Below, one piece after another: positions 23,873 through 32,415 of a stretch of 59,284 bases of DNA. Position 1 is the first letter of the stretch; each line of letters begins with the position of its first letter. The stretch covers positions 1 through 59,284 of the forward strand of contig CAZPBO010000004.1 of NCBI GenBank assembly GCA_964584815.1. The letters run 5' to 3'. A program made the position numbers and the translations under genes. This stretch comes from CAZPBO01 sp964584815 (GTDB taxonomy: Bacteria > Planctomycetota > SKW154). The notes under the pieces were generated by a model. It was not told where the DNA came from and did not search any database. It worked only from the letters and a program-made list of their open reading frames with translations.

Positions 23873-24569
23873 AGGCGCATCTGACAGAATCTATGTGGCT
23901 GCCGTCATCGCCTGGCTCGCAAGGCTTGCTAAGCAGGTTAACAGTGCACTGCTACCCTGCAAACTGCAGCAGGCAAGTGGCAAACATCTCTCCGGATATG
24001 TCAAAGCCATAAGAATACTCCAGCACACAGGTTGTGGTGCGGTCATCGTTCTGCGCGATTCGGACTTCAAAAACTGTGGACCTGAGGAGAAAAGACGCGT
24101 TGCTCAACACCTTAGGCAGAAATGTCCCGGCATCAACATCTCGGTCTCGGTTGCCGAACCCGAAATAGAAGCGTGGATTCTTGCCGATGCAGAATGTATC
24201 CACAACGCCTGCCGGTCCCACTATGCACCGGGTGCCACGGGATGGAGCGATAACGCGACAACGCGGGCTAGGCGGCGCGATGCAAAAGAACGCCTAAGGC
24301 ACATCTTAGCAGGGTCACAGAAATACGCTGCGCGCTTCAGAACCGTGCCACCAACAGAAATAGAGATGGCGGAAATCTTCTCGGCCCATTTCAACATAGC
24401 ACGCGCTGCAAACTTCAATCCCTCCGCTCTCCACTTCCTCTGCAACCTCATCCGCCATCTTTGCCCTCATAACCGTCAGCAGGCAGTGTGTCAGAAGACA
24501 GTCCAGATCTATAACTTACACCGAAATCCTGTCTTCAGGCGCTGGTTCAATGGGGGCAGCGTTCCTTGA
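23853..24569 (+). CDS. DUF4276-like TOPRIM-type protein, partner of the ATPase
   Basis: A 238-aa protein with the layout of DUF4276: the strand GLVVEGASDRIYV (acidic residue after the first strand), VIVLRDSDFKNC (D-x-D), and VSVAEPEIEAWILAD, which is highly characteristic. These acidic positions parallel TOPRIM/OLD nucleases. I choose TTG 23853 (AGGAG 7 bases upstream); GTG 23856 is also possible. The gene overlaps the ATPase by 20 bases, so the two act together. ATPase plus TOPRIM-like partners occur in anti-phage systems such as PARIS, AbiL and Gabija. Nuclease activity is inferred. The 3' end overlaps the convergent PHP gene by 23 bases. Confidence 0.75.
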   Translation: MVGLVVEGASDRIYVAAVIAWLARLAKQVNSALLPCKLQQASGKHLSGYVKAIRILQHTGCGAVIVLRDSDFKNCGPEEKRRVAQHLRQKCPGINISVSVAEPEIEAWILADAECIHNACRSHYAPGATGWSDNATTRARRRDAKERLRHILAGSQKYAARFRTVPPTEIEMAEIFSAHFNIARAANFNPSALHFLCNLIRHLCPHNRQQAVCQKTVQIYNLHRNPVFRRWFNGGSVP

Positions 24570-25419
24570 GGGCAAGGAGGGTGTTGTAAGGGCAGGTGGC
24601 GGCACCAAGCGGCGCAAAACGACTCAATGAATGAAAATCAGAACCACCTGTCTTCAATAATCCCAACTCATCCGCCAAACGCTCCATACGCGCACAGAAA
24701 GCCTGTTCGTCCTTTGCCTCATCCCGAACCCGTCTGCCTCCAAGACCATATGGATACCAGACCTCAAGCCCTTCAATGCCTACCTCCACGAAAGCGCGGA
24801 TGAACGCCTCTATATCGGGGCAGGTGATAAGACACCCCGGATGCGCCAGAACCGCCACACCGCCTGCTTCATAAATGCGGCGAACAACTACCTCCGCCGA
24901 CGGCTTGCGAATCGGCAGATACGCAGGTCTGCCACGATACAAGAACTTAACAAACGCCTCATCAAGTGTGGCGGCATAACCCGCCTTAACAAGTGCGGCG
25001 GCGAGATGGGGTCTTCCAAGCGGCGCGCCGCACGCCAGCCCCTCCACATCCTCAAGTCGCACCACAACACCCACCCGCCGCAGACGCTCAACCATCCCCT
25101 CAATCCGCTCATATCTCCGCCTCGTCAAATCCCTACGCTGCTCCACCATCGCCCTATGATGCGGGTCAACAAAATATCCCAGAACCTCCGCACCGTAGCC
25201 GTCCAACTCACATTTCGCCTCAATGCCCGGCACAACCTCAATTTGGTGTTCAAGACCCGCCTTCAACGCCTCATCCAATCCAGCGGTTGTGTCGTGGTCT
25301 GTTACAGCAATTGCGGCAAGACCTGCTTCTTTTGCGAGGCGCACAACAGAAGCGGGGCTGTGGTCACCGTCTGATGCGGTGGTGTGGCAGTGAAGGTCGG
25401 CTCTTGCATGGGTGAACAT
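24547..25419 (-). CDS. PHP-domain phosphoesterase (RNase AM / TrpH-like)
   Basis: A 290-aa PHP protein. Metal-binding motifs are in family order: DLHCHTTASDG (first pair of His), VTDHDT, PGIEAKCE, AHPG and GSDFHS. Relatives act as 5'-3' exonucleases trimming rRNA 5' ends (RNase AM) or as 3',5'-nucleoside-bisphosphate phosphatases. The insert GRPHLAAALVKAGY is typical of this subgroup. It is a single-gene unit, convergent with the ATPase/DUF4276 pair. Activity is inferred from the intact motifs. Confidence 0.9.
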   Translation of the reverse strand: MFTHARADLHCHTTASDGDHSPASVVRLAKEAGLAAIAVTDHDTTAGLDEALKAGLEHQIEVVPGIEAKCELDGYGAEVLGYFVDPHHRAMVEQRRDLTRRRYERIEGMVERLRRVGVVVRLEDVEGLACGAPLGRPHLAAALVKAGYAATLDEAFVKFLYRGRPAYLPIRKPSAEVVVRRIYEAGGVAVLAHPGCLITCPDIEAFIRAFVEVGIEGLEVWYPYGLGGRRVRDEAKDEQAFCARMERLADELGLLKTGGSDFHSLSRFAPLGAATCPYNTLLALKERCPH

Positions 25420-25544
25420 TTAAGCGCAGGCTCCATCAGGTTGCGGCAAACACCCTGCAATATTATCGTCTTATGCGGGAAGTGTGGAAGGTTAATATGG
25501 AATTGCGTGGGGGCAGAAAGGGTAGGATGAGGGCAGGAAAAGAC

Positions 25545-25572
25545 TTGACAGAATGGATTGGGCGGCTAATAA
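25545..25572 (+). promoter_or_regulatory. Promoter of tRNA-Gly
   Basis: TTGACA (25545-25550) and TAATAA (25567-25572) are spaced 16 bases; predicted start is about 5 bases before the tRNA. The rest of the 325-base stretch 25420-25744 outside the tRNA holds nothing else I can identify. Confidence 0.8.
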
Positions 25573-25583
25573 TAAATTATGAA

Positions 25584-25655
25584 GCGGGCGTGGCTCAGCG
25601 GTAGAGCATCACCTTGCCAAGGTGAGGGTCGTGGGTTCGAATCCCATCGCCCGCT
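25584..25655 (+). tRNA. tRNA-Gly (anticodon GCC)
   Basis: Full cloverleaf: acceptor GCGGGCG/CGCCCGC, D-arm GCTC/GAGC, anticodon stem TCACC/GGTGA with loop TTGCCAA (anticodon GCC), T-arm GTGGG TTCGAAT CCCAT, discriminator T. CCA is not encoded. A seven-T run begins at the discriminator (25655-25661) and may act as terminator. Confidence 0.97.
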
Positions 25656-25744
25656 TTTTTTGTTGCCCCCACCCGCAAAGTCAAACACTTAAGAGTCCCA
25701 GAAGGTATAAGTGGCGGGAAAGAATGCGAATTGGAGGGTTGAAG

Positions 25745-27964
25745 ATGCGGCTATTAGTCGGTCTGGTTGTGGTGCTGTTTGGATTTGCACTGTTTGCGCA
25801 GGAAGATGAACCTGCGCTGGCGGCAAGGCAGAAAGAGTTGAAGAGGCGATTGGAAGAGTTGGCGCGACTCTGCGAGCAGAAAGCCAAGCAGGTGGAGAAG
25901 AAGAGCCCTGAGGAGGCGCAGCGTTTGCGTGACGCCGCCAAGTTTATATACGAGAAACTGATGCTGGCGGATATGGAGGAGTTGGCGCGGCTTGTGCGGG
26001 ACAAAAAGTTCGCCCAAGCGCTTGCCAAACGCGAAGACCTCCTCAAGAAGTTTGACACATTGCTGGCGATACTGGCGGGACGCAAAGACGACGCTAAACG
26101 ACGCGAGGAGATTGAGAAACTGCGCAACGCGATAAACAAGGTGAGTGAGTTGAAGCAGAAACAGAGCGACCTTATGAAGGCGTTGAAGGAACTGGAGAAC
26201 TTAAAGCAGAAGATGAAGGATGTGGCTGAGGCGTTGCGGGCGGTGGACAAGTTGTCGCAGGCGCAACGGGAACTGATGAAGGACCCCACCAAGACGCCGT
26301 CTGTGATGCAGAAGAGTTTGGGTCAGGCGCTGTCGGATTTGGCGAAGGCGTTGGCGCAAATGGCGGATGCGCAAGGCAGAGTTGCCAAAGCAACAGCGAA
26401 GGCGTTGCAGAGCGGCTCAAGGAGCGAGTTGGGTAAGGCGTTGAAGGCACAGGATGAGTTGACGGAGAAGGCGGGGGAGTTGGCGCGCAAGGCGGCGGAT
26501 ATGATAGACAAGTTGCCGAGCAAGGAAGCGCGTGGTGCGATGAAGAAGGCGCGGGAGGCGACGGAGCGTGCACGGGGGGCGATGAGGGGTGCGCGTTCAG
26601 CGGCGGCGGCTGGGAACCAGAAGTCGGCGGCGCAGAACCAGAAGTCGGCGCAGCAGGCGCTGAAGGAAGCCGCAAAAGCGGTGAAGCAGGCGCAGCAGGC
26701 ATTGGCGAAGGGTCCGCAGGGGAAGCCGGGCAAAAAAGCGGCGGCGAACCAGCAAGCCCTCGCCAACAAGACATCATCGGTCGGTCAGAAAGTCGGACAG
26801 ATGTCCAAGAATTCGCCGTCTTCCAGCAAGGTTGGTCAGGCGCAGAAAGCGCTGGATAAGGCGGCGTCAGCGATGAACAAAGCGGCTGAACACTTCCAGC
26901 GCGAGGGTGCCCAGTCATCAAAAGCAAAATCGTCTCAAGCAGAAGCCAAACAAAGACTGGACGAAGCCAAGAAGGCGCTGACGGCAGAAAAAGAGCGGCT
27001 TGAGAAGATGGCGAAGGATGTGAAGAAAAGGCTTGAAGATTTGGCGGTGAAGCAGAAGCGGTTGGCGGAGGAGACAAAGCAGGCGCAGAAACAGGTGCCG
27101 TCAAACTCCAAGGCGGGTAGAAGCGCGAAGGCGAATATGGGTCGTGCGTCGCGTTCAATGCGTTCTGCGGGTTCTTCAATGAAGCAGGGAGACAATCAGG
27201 GAGCGCGGCAAGCGCAGCGTGACGCCCTTGACAGGCTTGACCAAGCATTGCAGCAGTTGCAGAACCGCCTCAACCAACTGCAGCATCAGGACCAGTTGCA
27301 GAAGTTGCTGCAGTTGGCGGAGGAGTTGGAGGAAATGATAAAGGTTCAACGGAACATAAACGAGGAGACGGAGAAGTTAGACAAAAGGCGTGATGAGTGG
27401 AAGCGTGCCGACAGACGCCGCTGCATTGAGTTGAGCGATGAACAGGACAACCTCGCCAAGCGTGCGCAGAAATTGGTGGCTCTGATGGAGAAGGAGAGCG
27501 CGGTGGTATATCCGGGGCGGTTGCGTTCGGCGATTCACGATATGAAGGAGGTGTCGGAGTTGCTGAACTCTTACGACACAGGCGCCTATACGCAGTCTGT
27601 GGAGTATGAGATACTGAAGACGCTGGAGGAGTTGGCGAAATCGCTGCGTCGGGAGTATCAGGCGAAGAAGCGTCGGCGTCCTGGCGGTCAGCGTCCTGGC
27701 GGCGGCGGTGGCAAAAAACCGCCTCTTGTTCCACCTGTCGCCGAACTGAAGATGCTGCGCAATATGGAGAAAGAGGTTTATCAAAGAACCGTCCGTCTGT
27801 ATGAGGCGCTGAAAGTTCAGAAAGGGCGTATGAATCTGATACAGAAAAGACTTATGCGGCGGTTGCTCTTCAAACAAAGCCTCACACGCGAGTTGAGTGA
27901 GAAGATGTATGAGGAGTTGAAGAAGCGGGCACGGCAACGGCAGAGGATGCCGCGGCGGAGATAA
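25745..27964 (+). CDS. Exported coiled-coil protein, Ala/Lys/Gln-rich
   Basis: This 739-aa protein has a signal peptide (MRLLVGLVVVLFGFALFA, then QEDEPALA) and an almost continuous alpha-helical, low-complexity sequence dominated by A, K, Q, E and L (ALSDLAKALAQMADAQGR, KAVKQAQQALAKGPQGK). The last 150 residues are more ordered (AELKMLRNMEKEVYQRT). Similar coiled-coil proteins accompany MoxR/DUF58-type clusters in Planctomycetes. GGAGGG 6 bases before ATG 25745 decides the start; the upstream frame overlaps tRNA-Gly. First gene of a four-gene exported-protein operon (20-, 39- and 10-base gaps). Confidence 0.75.
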   Translation: MRLLVGLVVVLFGFALFAQEDEPALAARQKELKRRLEELARLCEQKAKQVEKKSPEEAQRLRDAAKFIYEKLMLADMEELARLVRDKKFAQALAKREDLLKKFDTLLAILAGRKDDAKRREEIEKLRNAINKVSELKQKQSDLMKALKELENLKQKMKDVAEALRAVDKLSQAQRELMKDPTKTPSVMQKSLGQALSDLAKALAQMADAQGRVAKATAKALQSGSRSELGKALKAQDELTEKAGELARKAADMIDKLPSKEARGAMKKAREATERARGAMRGARSAAAAGNQKSAAQNQKSAQQALKEAAKAVKQAQQALAKGPQGKPGKKAAANQQALANKTSSVGQKVGQMSKNSPSSSKVGQAQKALDKAASAMNKAAEHFQREGAQSSKAKSSQAEAKQRLDEAKKALTAEKERLEKMAKDVKKRLEDLAVKQKRLAEETKQAQKQVPSNSKAGRSAKANMGRASRSMRSAGSSMKQGDNQGARQAQRDALDRLDQALQQLQNRLNQLQHQDQLQKLLQLAEELEEMIKVQRNINEETEKLDKRRDEWKRADRRRCIELSDEQDNLAKRAQKLVALMEKESAVVYPGRLRSAIHDMKEVSELLNSYDTGAYTQSVEYEILKTLEELAKSLRREYQAKKRRRPGGQRPGGGGGKKPPLVPPVAELKMLRNMEKEVYQRTVRLYEALKVQKGRMNLIQKRLMRRLLFKQSLTRELSEKMYEELKKRARQRQRMPRRR

Positions 27965-27983
27965 TGCTGTTCGGAGTTAGAAA

Positions 27984-28670
27984 ATGAGGTGGCTTGTGTG
28001 TGCAACGGTGCTATTGACTGGCACGGCTCTTGTTGCACAGGAGAGCAAGAAAACGCCCAATAAGGTGCAAAAGAGCGATATGGAGCGCTTGCTTGAGGAA
28101 CTGGAATGGCTTAAGCGAGCGTGGGAAGAGAGCAAAAAGGAGCGCGAAGAGGAGTCCGCCGACACCACAGATGCGTTTGGGCGGATACTCGCCAAGATGA
28201 AGGCTGTGGAGCGGTATCTGGCGCAAGAAGATGTGGGGAAAGGAACCCAGCGAAAAGAAGCCGAAATAATCAGGATGTTAACCGAACTGATAGAGAAACC
28301 GCCTGTAGGGTTTAAGATTCCATCCCCATCAGATGGTGACAACAATGAGCACTCCACCCCACACACCAACAAAAAGATTCCAAATCCAAGCGCTCCATCC
28401 TCTCCGCGCCTGCTTGACCCCAATCGTCTGACCAACGCCAGACCTGGCGCTCAACGGATAAAGAAGTTCCTGAAGAAGGAGGCGTTGCCGAAGGAGCGCG
28501 TTTCTATAAGACCGAGCGCGGCGCGCAGCGGCTGGACACCAAGGCTGTCTGGCAGGCTTGATGAGGACGGCGACGCGGATGCCGCCGAGAAGTTCCCGCT
28601 CAAGTTCCAAAAAATCATCAGACGCTATTATGAGAATGTGATGAAAGGCAACTATAATGAACGGCGATGA
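27984..28670 (+). CDS. Exported helical protein, paralogue A
   Basis: A 228-aa protein with a signal peptide (MRWLVCATVLLTGTALVA, then QESKK). The N-terminal half is a charged helix (ERLLEELEWLKRAWEESKKE), with the segment KMKAVERYLAQEDVGKGTQRKE conserved in the next gene. A variable Pro/Ser/Asn linker follows, then the C-terminal ARSGWTPRLSGR and PLKFQKIIRRYYENVMKG, also shared. The final RYY helix resembles C-termini of planctomycete exported proteins linked to MoxR-type clusters. It and the next gene arose by tandem duplication. Function unknown. Confidence 0.75.
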   Translation: MRWLVCATVLLTGTALVAQESKKTPNKVQKSDMERLLEELEWLKRAWEESKKEREEESADTTDAFGRILAKMKAVERYLAQEDVGKGTQRKEAEIIRMLTELIEKPPVGFKIPSPSDGDNNEHSTPHTNKKIPNPSAPSSPRLLDPNRLTNARPGAQRIKKFLKKEALPKERVSIRPSAARSGWTPRLSGRLDEDGDADAAEKFPLKFQKIIRRYYENVMKGNYNERR

Positions 28671-28709
28671 TGGAGGAGAGTCTAATATAGGGAGTTTGGA
28701 GGAATAAAG

Positions 28710-29393
28710 ATGAGATGGTTTTTGTGTGCGGCGGCTCTGTTCGTGGGGGTGGCGCTCCTCGCGCAGGAAAGCAAGAAGAACCCCAAAGAGGACGAGGACC
28801 TGATGCAGGAGGAGTTGGACTGGTTGAAGCGCGCGTGGGAGGAGAAGAAGAAGGAGCATAAGGAGGAATTCGGTGAGGACGCCACAGAATCGGAAAGCAA
28901 GAATGTGATTGAGCAGATAATCGGCAAGATGAAGGTGGTGGAACGCTATTTGACGAAAGAGGATGTGGGCAAGACGACGCAGCGGAAAGAGGCGGAAATA
29001 ATCAAGATGCTAAACGACTTAATACGCAAAATAGAGGAGCGGATGCAGAACCAGGGGCAGGGTCAATCCCAGCAGCAAAAGCAACAACAAAAGCAACAGC
29101 AGCAACAACAGCAGCAACAGCAGCAGAGCCAGAGGCGGATGAGCGACCCGAACCGTTCCCAGAACGCGCAACCTGGCTCTCAGCGCGCGAAGGCGTTCCT
29201 GAAAAAGGTGCAGTTGCCGAATGATGCGACAGGACCTCATCTTGACCCTCGCGCGGCGCGTAGCGGCTGGTCGCCTATCCTACCCGGCTCACGCAAGAGC
29301 GACGCCGACGCAGGTGCCGCCGAAAAATACCCCCACAAGTTTGAGAAGGTCATCAAACGCTATTATGAGAAGGTGCTGAAAGGCAAGAAGTAG
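28710..29393 (+). CDS. Exported helical protein, paralogue B with polyglutamine linker
   Basis: This 227-aa paralogue of the preceding protein shares its signal peptide (MRWFLCAAALFVGVALLA, then QESKK), the KMKVVERYLTKEDVGKTTQ helix, ARSGWSPILPGS and the C-terminal PHKFEKVIKRYYEKVLKG. The middle linker, Pro/Asn-rich in paralogue A, is replaced by about 20 glutamines with a few lysines. GGAGGAATAAAG precedes the ATG. The paired genes suggest a heteromeric partner relationship, possibly with the coiled-coil protein upstream. Function unknown. Confidence 0.75.
   Translation: MRWFLCAAALFVGVALLAQESKKNPKEDEDLMQEELDWLKRAWEEKKKEHKEEFGEDATESESKNVIEQIIGKMKVVERYLTKEDVGKTTQRKEAEIIKMLNDLIRKIEERMQNQGQGQSQQQKQQQKQQQQQQQQQQQSQRRMSDPNRSQNAQPGSQRAKAFLKKVQLPNDATGPHLDPRAARSGWSPILPGSRKSDADAGAAEKYPHKFEKVIKRYYEKVLKGKK
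29070..29133 (+). repeat. CAG/CAA microsatellite encoding polyglutamine
   Basis: A run of CAG/CAA codons broken by two AAG-type lysine codons, unique within the window. Mixed CAG and CAA use makes it less slippery than a pure repeat. Confidence 0.85.
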
Positions 29394-29403
29394 GGGATTT
29401 GTT

Positions 29404-30471
29404 ATGCGGTGGCTGGGATTTCTGTTCGTCGCACTGATGGTTGGTATCTGTGTGCAGGATGTAAGGAGCCAGCAGCGGGGTGATGTGACAGCACAGACCC
29501 GCAAAGCGGTCAAAGCCGCACTTGATTTCCTCGCCAAACAGCAAAACGCCGACGGCTCGTTCGGTTCAAACTATCAACTTGCGTCTTCCGGTCTGGCGGG
29601 GCTCGCGTTTTTGGGATACGGCTCAAACTACAACCACGGACCATACCGTGCCCAAATCCAGAAACTGGTTGAGTACATCTTAAAAATCCAGGACGCGCAG
29701 GGCTATTTTGACGACGGACAGTGTCGGATGCACGGGCACGGTTACGCCACACTCTTTTTGGCGATGGCTTACGGTTCAATGCCACCCGAGAAGCGCAAAC
29801 AGGTCAAAAAGGCGTTGCAGAAAGCGGTTCGGATAACGGTGCGCTCACAGTCCCGTGAAGGCGGCTGGTACTATTACCCCGCGCATACTGGTTTCGGCTC
29901 AGGAGACGAGGGTTCTGTTACGGTGACGCAGGTTCAGGCGTTGCGCGCCTGCCGCGATGCAGGCATCCATGTCCCCAAGCGTGTCATTGACCGCGGACAG
30001 CGCTACATCAAAAACTCCACAACCCCTGCGGGAACCCGCTACCGCATCCACGGTGGCAGAACTACTGTCACACTCACCGCCGCAGGAGTTGCGGTTATGA
30101 ACGCCTACGGCGTATACGACCCCAAAAAATGCGTCCAACTTCAATGGGGTTTGGATGTTCTGAAACGGGCTATTAAGTCGTGCCTCAACCGTGGAGCGGC
30201 TGCTATGGACGCCGTTCGTTGGCCTTGGTATGGCAACCTGTATCTGGCGCAGGCTTGCTGGCAGGCGGGGGATGAGATGTGGAAACTTTATTATCCGACA
30301 ACCTATAAACGGCTGCTTTCCACCCAGAACACCGATGGGTCGTGGAGCCGCGCACGGGGACGCTGGGGTATGGCGTATGGTGCCGTCTTTGGCACAGCAA
30401 TTGCCGCGCTCATACTTGAGGTTCCAATGGGGTATCTGCCGCTTTTCCAGCGGGCGCAGCAGCAGAGATAG
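29404..30471 (+). CDS. Exported prenyltransferase/squalene-oxidase-repeat protein
   Basis: A 355-aa exported protein (signal about residues 1-25, MRWLGFLFVALMVGI) with alpha/alpha-toroid repeats: FLAKQQNADGSFGS, RSQSREGGWYYYP and LSTQNTDGSWSRA, each followed by a hydrophobic helix. It matches a type common in Planctomycetes. The DXDD acid of squalene cyclases is not present, so I do not predict terpene cyclisation. It ends the operon starting at 25745 and is related in fold, though not closely, to the protein at 11207. It ends 7 bases from the convergent DUF389 gene. Confidence 0.85.
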   Translation: MRWLGFLFVALMVGICVQDVRSQQRGDVTAQTRKAVKAALDFLAKQQNADGSFGSNYQLASSGLAGLAFLGYGSNYNHGPYRAQIQKLVEYILKIQDAQGYFDDGQCRMHGHGYATLFLAMAYGSMPPEKRKQVKKALQKAVRITVRSQSREGGWYYYPAHTGFGSGDEGSVTVTQVQALRACRDAGIHVPKRVIDRGQRYIKNSTTPAGTRYRIHGGRTTVTLTAAGVAVMNAYGVYDPKKCVQLQWGLDVLKRAIKSCLNRGAAAMDAVRWPWYGNLYLAQACWQAGDEMWKLYYPTTYKRLLSTQNTDGSWSRARGRWGMAYGAVFGTAIAALILEVPMGYLPLFQRAQQQR

Positions 30472-30478
30472 CATAAAT

Positions 30479-31441
30479 CTATTTTAAAAGCAGAAGCACG
30501 ACAAGAAGCGTTCCGAGCAGCACGCCCCAGATAACGGCTGCAACAAGGGTTGTGCGCTTTGCATATTCAGCGCGCCACCAGAGGGTCGGTTTAAGCCCCT
30601 GCAGTCTGAATGTCAGGATACCTGCAAGGTTGACGGAGACGACATTGACGGCAAGCAGGAGAGCAGAACCTGCCGCCTTATGCCAGTCGCCTGCGGTGAG
30701 GAAGACCGCGGTTGCCGCAAGAGGTGGCAGAAGAGCGACCGCCACCATAACACCCACAAGCGCGGTGGCAGCACGGCGCGAGAATGCCAGCGCTCCTGCA
30801 ACACCCGCCGCCAGCGCCACCAGCACATCCGACAATTGCAGCGCCGCCCGTGTCTCCAATTCCCGTCCCCACACTCCTTTTCCCATCACAAGCGCACACA
30901 GAATCGCTGTGCCAAACGCAAGGAGCAGCCCCAGAACCAGCGCCAATGCCGCCCGCCTTATCAGACGCCCCTCCCCAAGAACCGTCCCCAACGCCAGCGC
31001 CATATTGGGTCCCAGAAGCGGCGCTATCACCATCGCACCTATCACAACCGCCACACTGTCACGCATCAGACCAACCGTCGCCACCACAGACGAAAGCGCC
31101 ACGAGCACGAAAAACCATCTACCCCCCGACGCCACCTCCCGAACGGCGAGAAACAACTCCTCTCGGCTCGCCCTTTCACCGCCCCAGGATGCGCCGCTCA
31201 ACGGCACCGCCCCCACAACTGGCACCAGCAACACACGAAAACCCTCAACCCGCCCGAAGTGTTGGGTCAAACCATCCAGCAATCCTTGAACATCCTCCTC
31301 ATTGAGCAGCACCCGCAAGACCACCCGCCCTTCCTGAAGGTCGTCATTCCAGCGTTCAAGGATTTTGTGGTCGGCGAGAATGGCGTTTAAGCGCTGCGTA
31401 TCCTCTTTCTGGGCGTATATCTCAACCAGTTTGAGTGCCAC
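30479..31441 (-). CDS. DUF389 integral membrane protein
   Basis: A 320-aa protein of the DUF389 (TIGR00341-like) family. A soluble N-terminal domain (VALKLVEIYAQKEDTQRLNAIL, to about residue 125) precedes six or so membrane helices containing the family motif SVAVVIGAMVIAPLLGPNMALALG. Later hydrophobic segments include VMVAVALLPPLAATAVF and VVSVNLAGILTF. Start GTG 31441 has AAGGAG upstream; the longer open frame runs antisense through nth. It overlaps nth by 20 bases and heads away from it. Function of DUF389 is unknown. Confidence 0.88.
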   Translation of the reverse strand: MALKLVEIYAQKEDTQRLNAILADHKILERWNDDLQEGRVVLRVLLNEEDVQGLLDGLTQHFGRVEGFRVLLVPVVGAVPLSGASWGGERASREELFLAVREVASGGRWFFVLVALSSVVATVGLMRDSVAVVIGAMVIAPLLGPNMALALGTVLGEGRLIRRAALALVLGLLLAFGTAILCALVMGKGVWGRELETRAALQLSDVLVALAAGVAGALAFSRRAATALVGVMVAVALLPPLAATAVFLTAGDWHKAAGSALLLAVNVVSVNLAGILTFRLQGLKPTLWWRAEYAKRTTLVAAVIWGVLLGTLLVVLLLLK

Positions 31442-32078
31442 CTTCTTCTCTCCTTGTGGAGGGGCAGATATCGCCGAGTGGGCAGATTTCGCAGGCGGGT
31501 CTTTTGGGACGGCAGATTTCGCGTCCGAAGAGCACCAAAACACGGTTGACGGGCAGCCAAAGATGTCTGGGCAGCAGTGTTTGCAATTGGCGCCTCGTCT
31601 GCTCTGGTGTCTTTGTTCTGACGAGCCCCAAGATGTTGGAGATGCGATGGACATGGGTGTCAACAGGGATAGCCGCCTGACCGTAGGCGTAAACGAGAAC
31701 ACATCCTGCGGTCTTCTGCCCCACCCCTGGAAGGGAAAGCAACTCCTGTTCTGTTTTGGGGATTTGGGAGTTGAAGCGTTGGACGATGATGCGTGCGGCG
31801 GAGACAAGATAGCGCGCTTTGGCAGGGGCAAGCCCCACCTCCTTTATCGCCTTCCGCACCTCGTCCACATCCGCCGCCGCCAAAGTCTCCACATCGCCCC
31901 ACCGCCTCAGAAAACGCTCCGCCACGCGTTCTGTCACCTCATCCCGCGTCCGCTGCGACAGAACCGTCGCAACAAATACCCGATACGGCACACCCTTACC
32001 CACGCGCTCAACCAGAGACTGTCTGTATCTTACAGAAAGACGCCGCACCACCTCCTGCGCCAAAGCAGACTTATCCAT
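31422..32078 (-). CDS. nth: Endonuclease III
   Basis: A 218-aa DNA glycosylase/AP lyase that removes oxidised pyrimidines. It has the helix-hairpin-helix LPGVGQKTAG with the catalytic Lys (K122), the catalytic Asp (D140, in IPVDTHVHR) and the C-terminal [4Fe-4S] cluster pattern C-x6-C-x2-C-x5-C (C189, C196, C199, C205). It overlaps hypA by 8 bases upstream and DUF389 by 20 bases downstream, inside a four-gene overlapping chain whose members are otherwise unrelated in function. Confidence 0.96.
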   Translation of the reverse strand: MDKSALAQEVVRRLSVRYRQSLVERVGKGVPYRVFVATVLSQRTRDEVTERVAERFLRRWGDVETLAAADVDEVRKAIKEVGLAPAKARYLVSAARIIVQRFNSQIPKTEQELLSLPGVGQKTAGCVLVYAYGQAAIPVDTHVHRISNILGLVRTKTPEQTRRQLQTLLPRHLWLPVNRVLVLFGREICRPKRPACEICPLGDICPSTRREEGGTQTG

Positions 32079-32415
32079 CTACAAGGTCAGCCTCAACAAG
32101 ATGGAGTTCGTCCCCACATATAAGGGTGGCTCTTCCCCCGCACTGAGGGCACATAAGGAAGAAAGCGTCGTCAGGTTTGAATGTGTGCCCGCAGCGCCCG
32201 CATTTTGCCTTCGCCTCCACCCAGTCTATCTCAACCGAGATTTTCGGACAGAGTCTGGCGGAGGCTAACCCCTCAAAAGCGAACTGCAGCGCATCATAAT
32301 TGATGCAGGACAACCTCCCCACACGCAACCTGACCGTCCTTACACGCCAATAGTTGTCGCCCAACTTTTCGCGCAACCGCTCAATTATCGCCTGCGCCAC
32401 GCTCACCTCATGCAT
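32071..32415 (-). CDS. hypA: Hydrogenase nickel metallochaperone HypA
   Basis: A 114-aa HypA/HybF. The N-terminal MHE nickel-binding motif is intact (H2), and the zinc site has two CxxC pairs (C72/C75, C89/C92). HypA delivers nickel to [NiFe]-hydrogenase and in some bacteria to urease. No other hyp genes or hydrogenase genes are in this window, so its targets must be encoded elsewhere. The gene overlaps accA by 8 bases and nth by 8 bases, indicating co-transcription with housekeeping genes. Confidence 0.93.
   Translation of the reverse strand: MHEVSVAQAIIERLREKLGDNYWRVRTVRLRVGRLSCINYDALQFAFEGLASARLCPKISVEIDWVEAKAKCGRCGHTFKPDDAFFLMCPQCGGRATLICGDELHLVEADLVDG

Noticed and set aside
25484..25618. 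A 44-codon open frame before and across tRNA-Gly
   Set aside because: It covers the tRNA promoter and part of the tRNA, so it cannot be a functional gene.
26172..27248. A 358-aa proline-rich minus-strand open frame
   Set aside because: It is the complement of the Ala/Lys/Gln-rich coiled-coil gene, and such composition keeps the other strand open.
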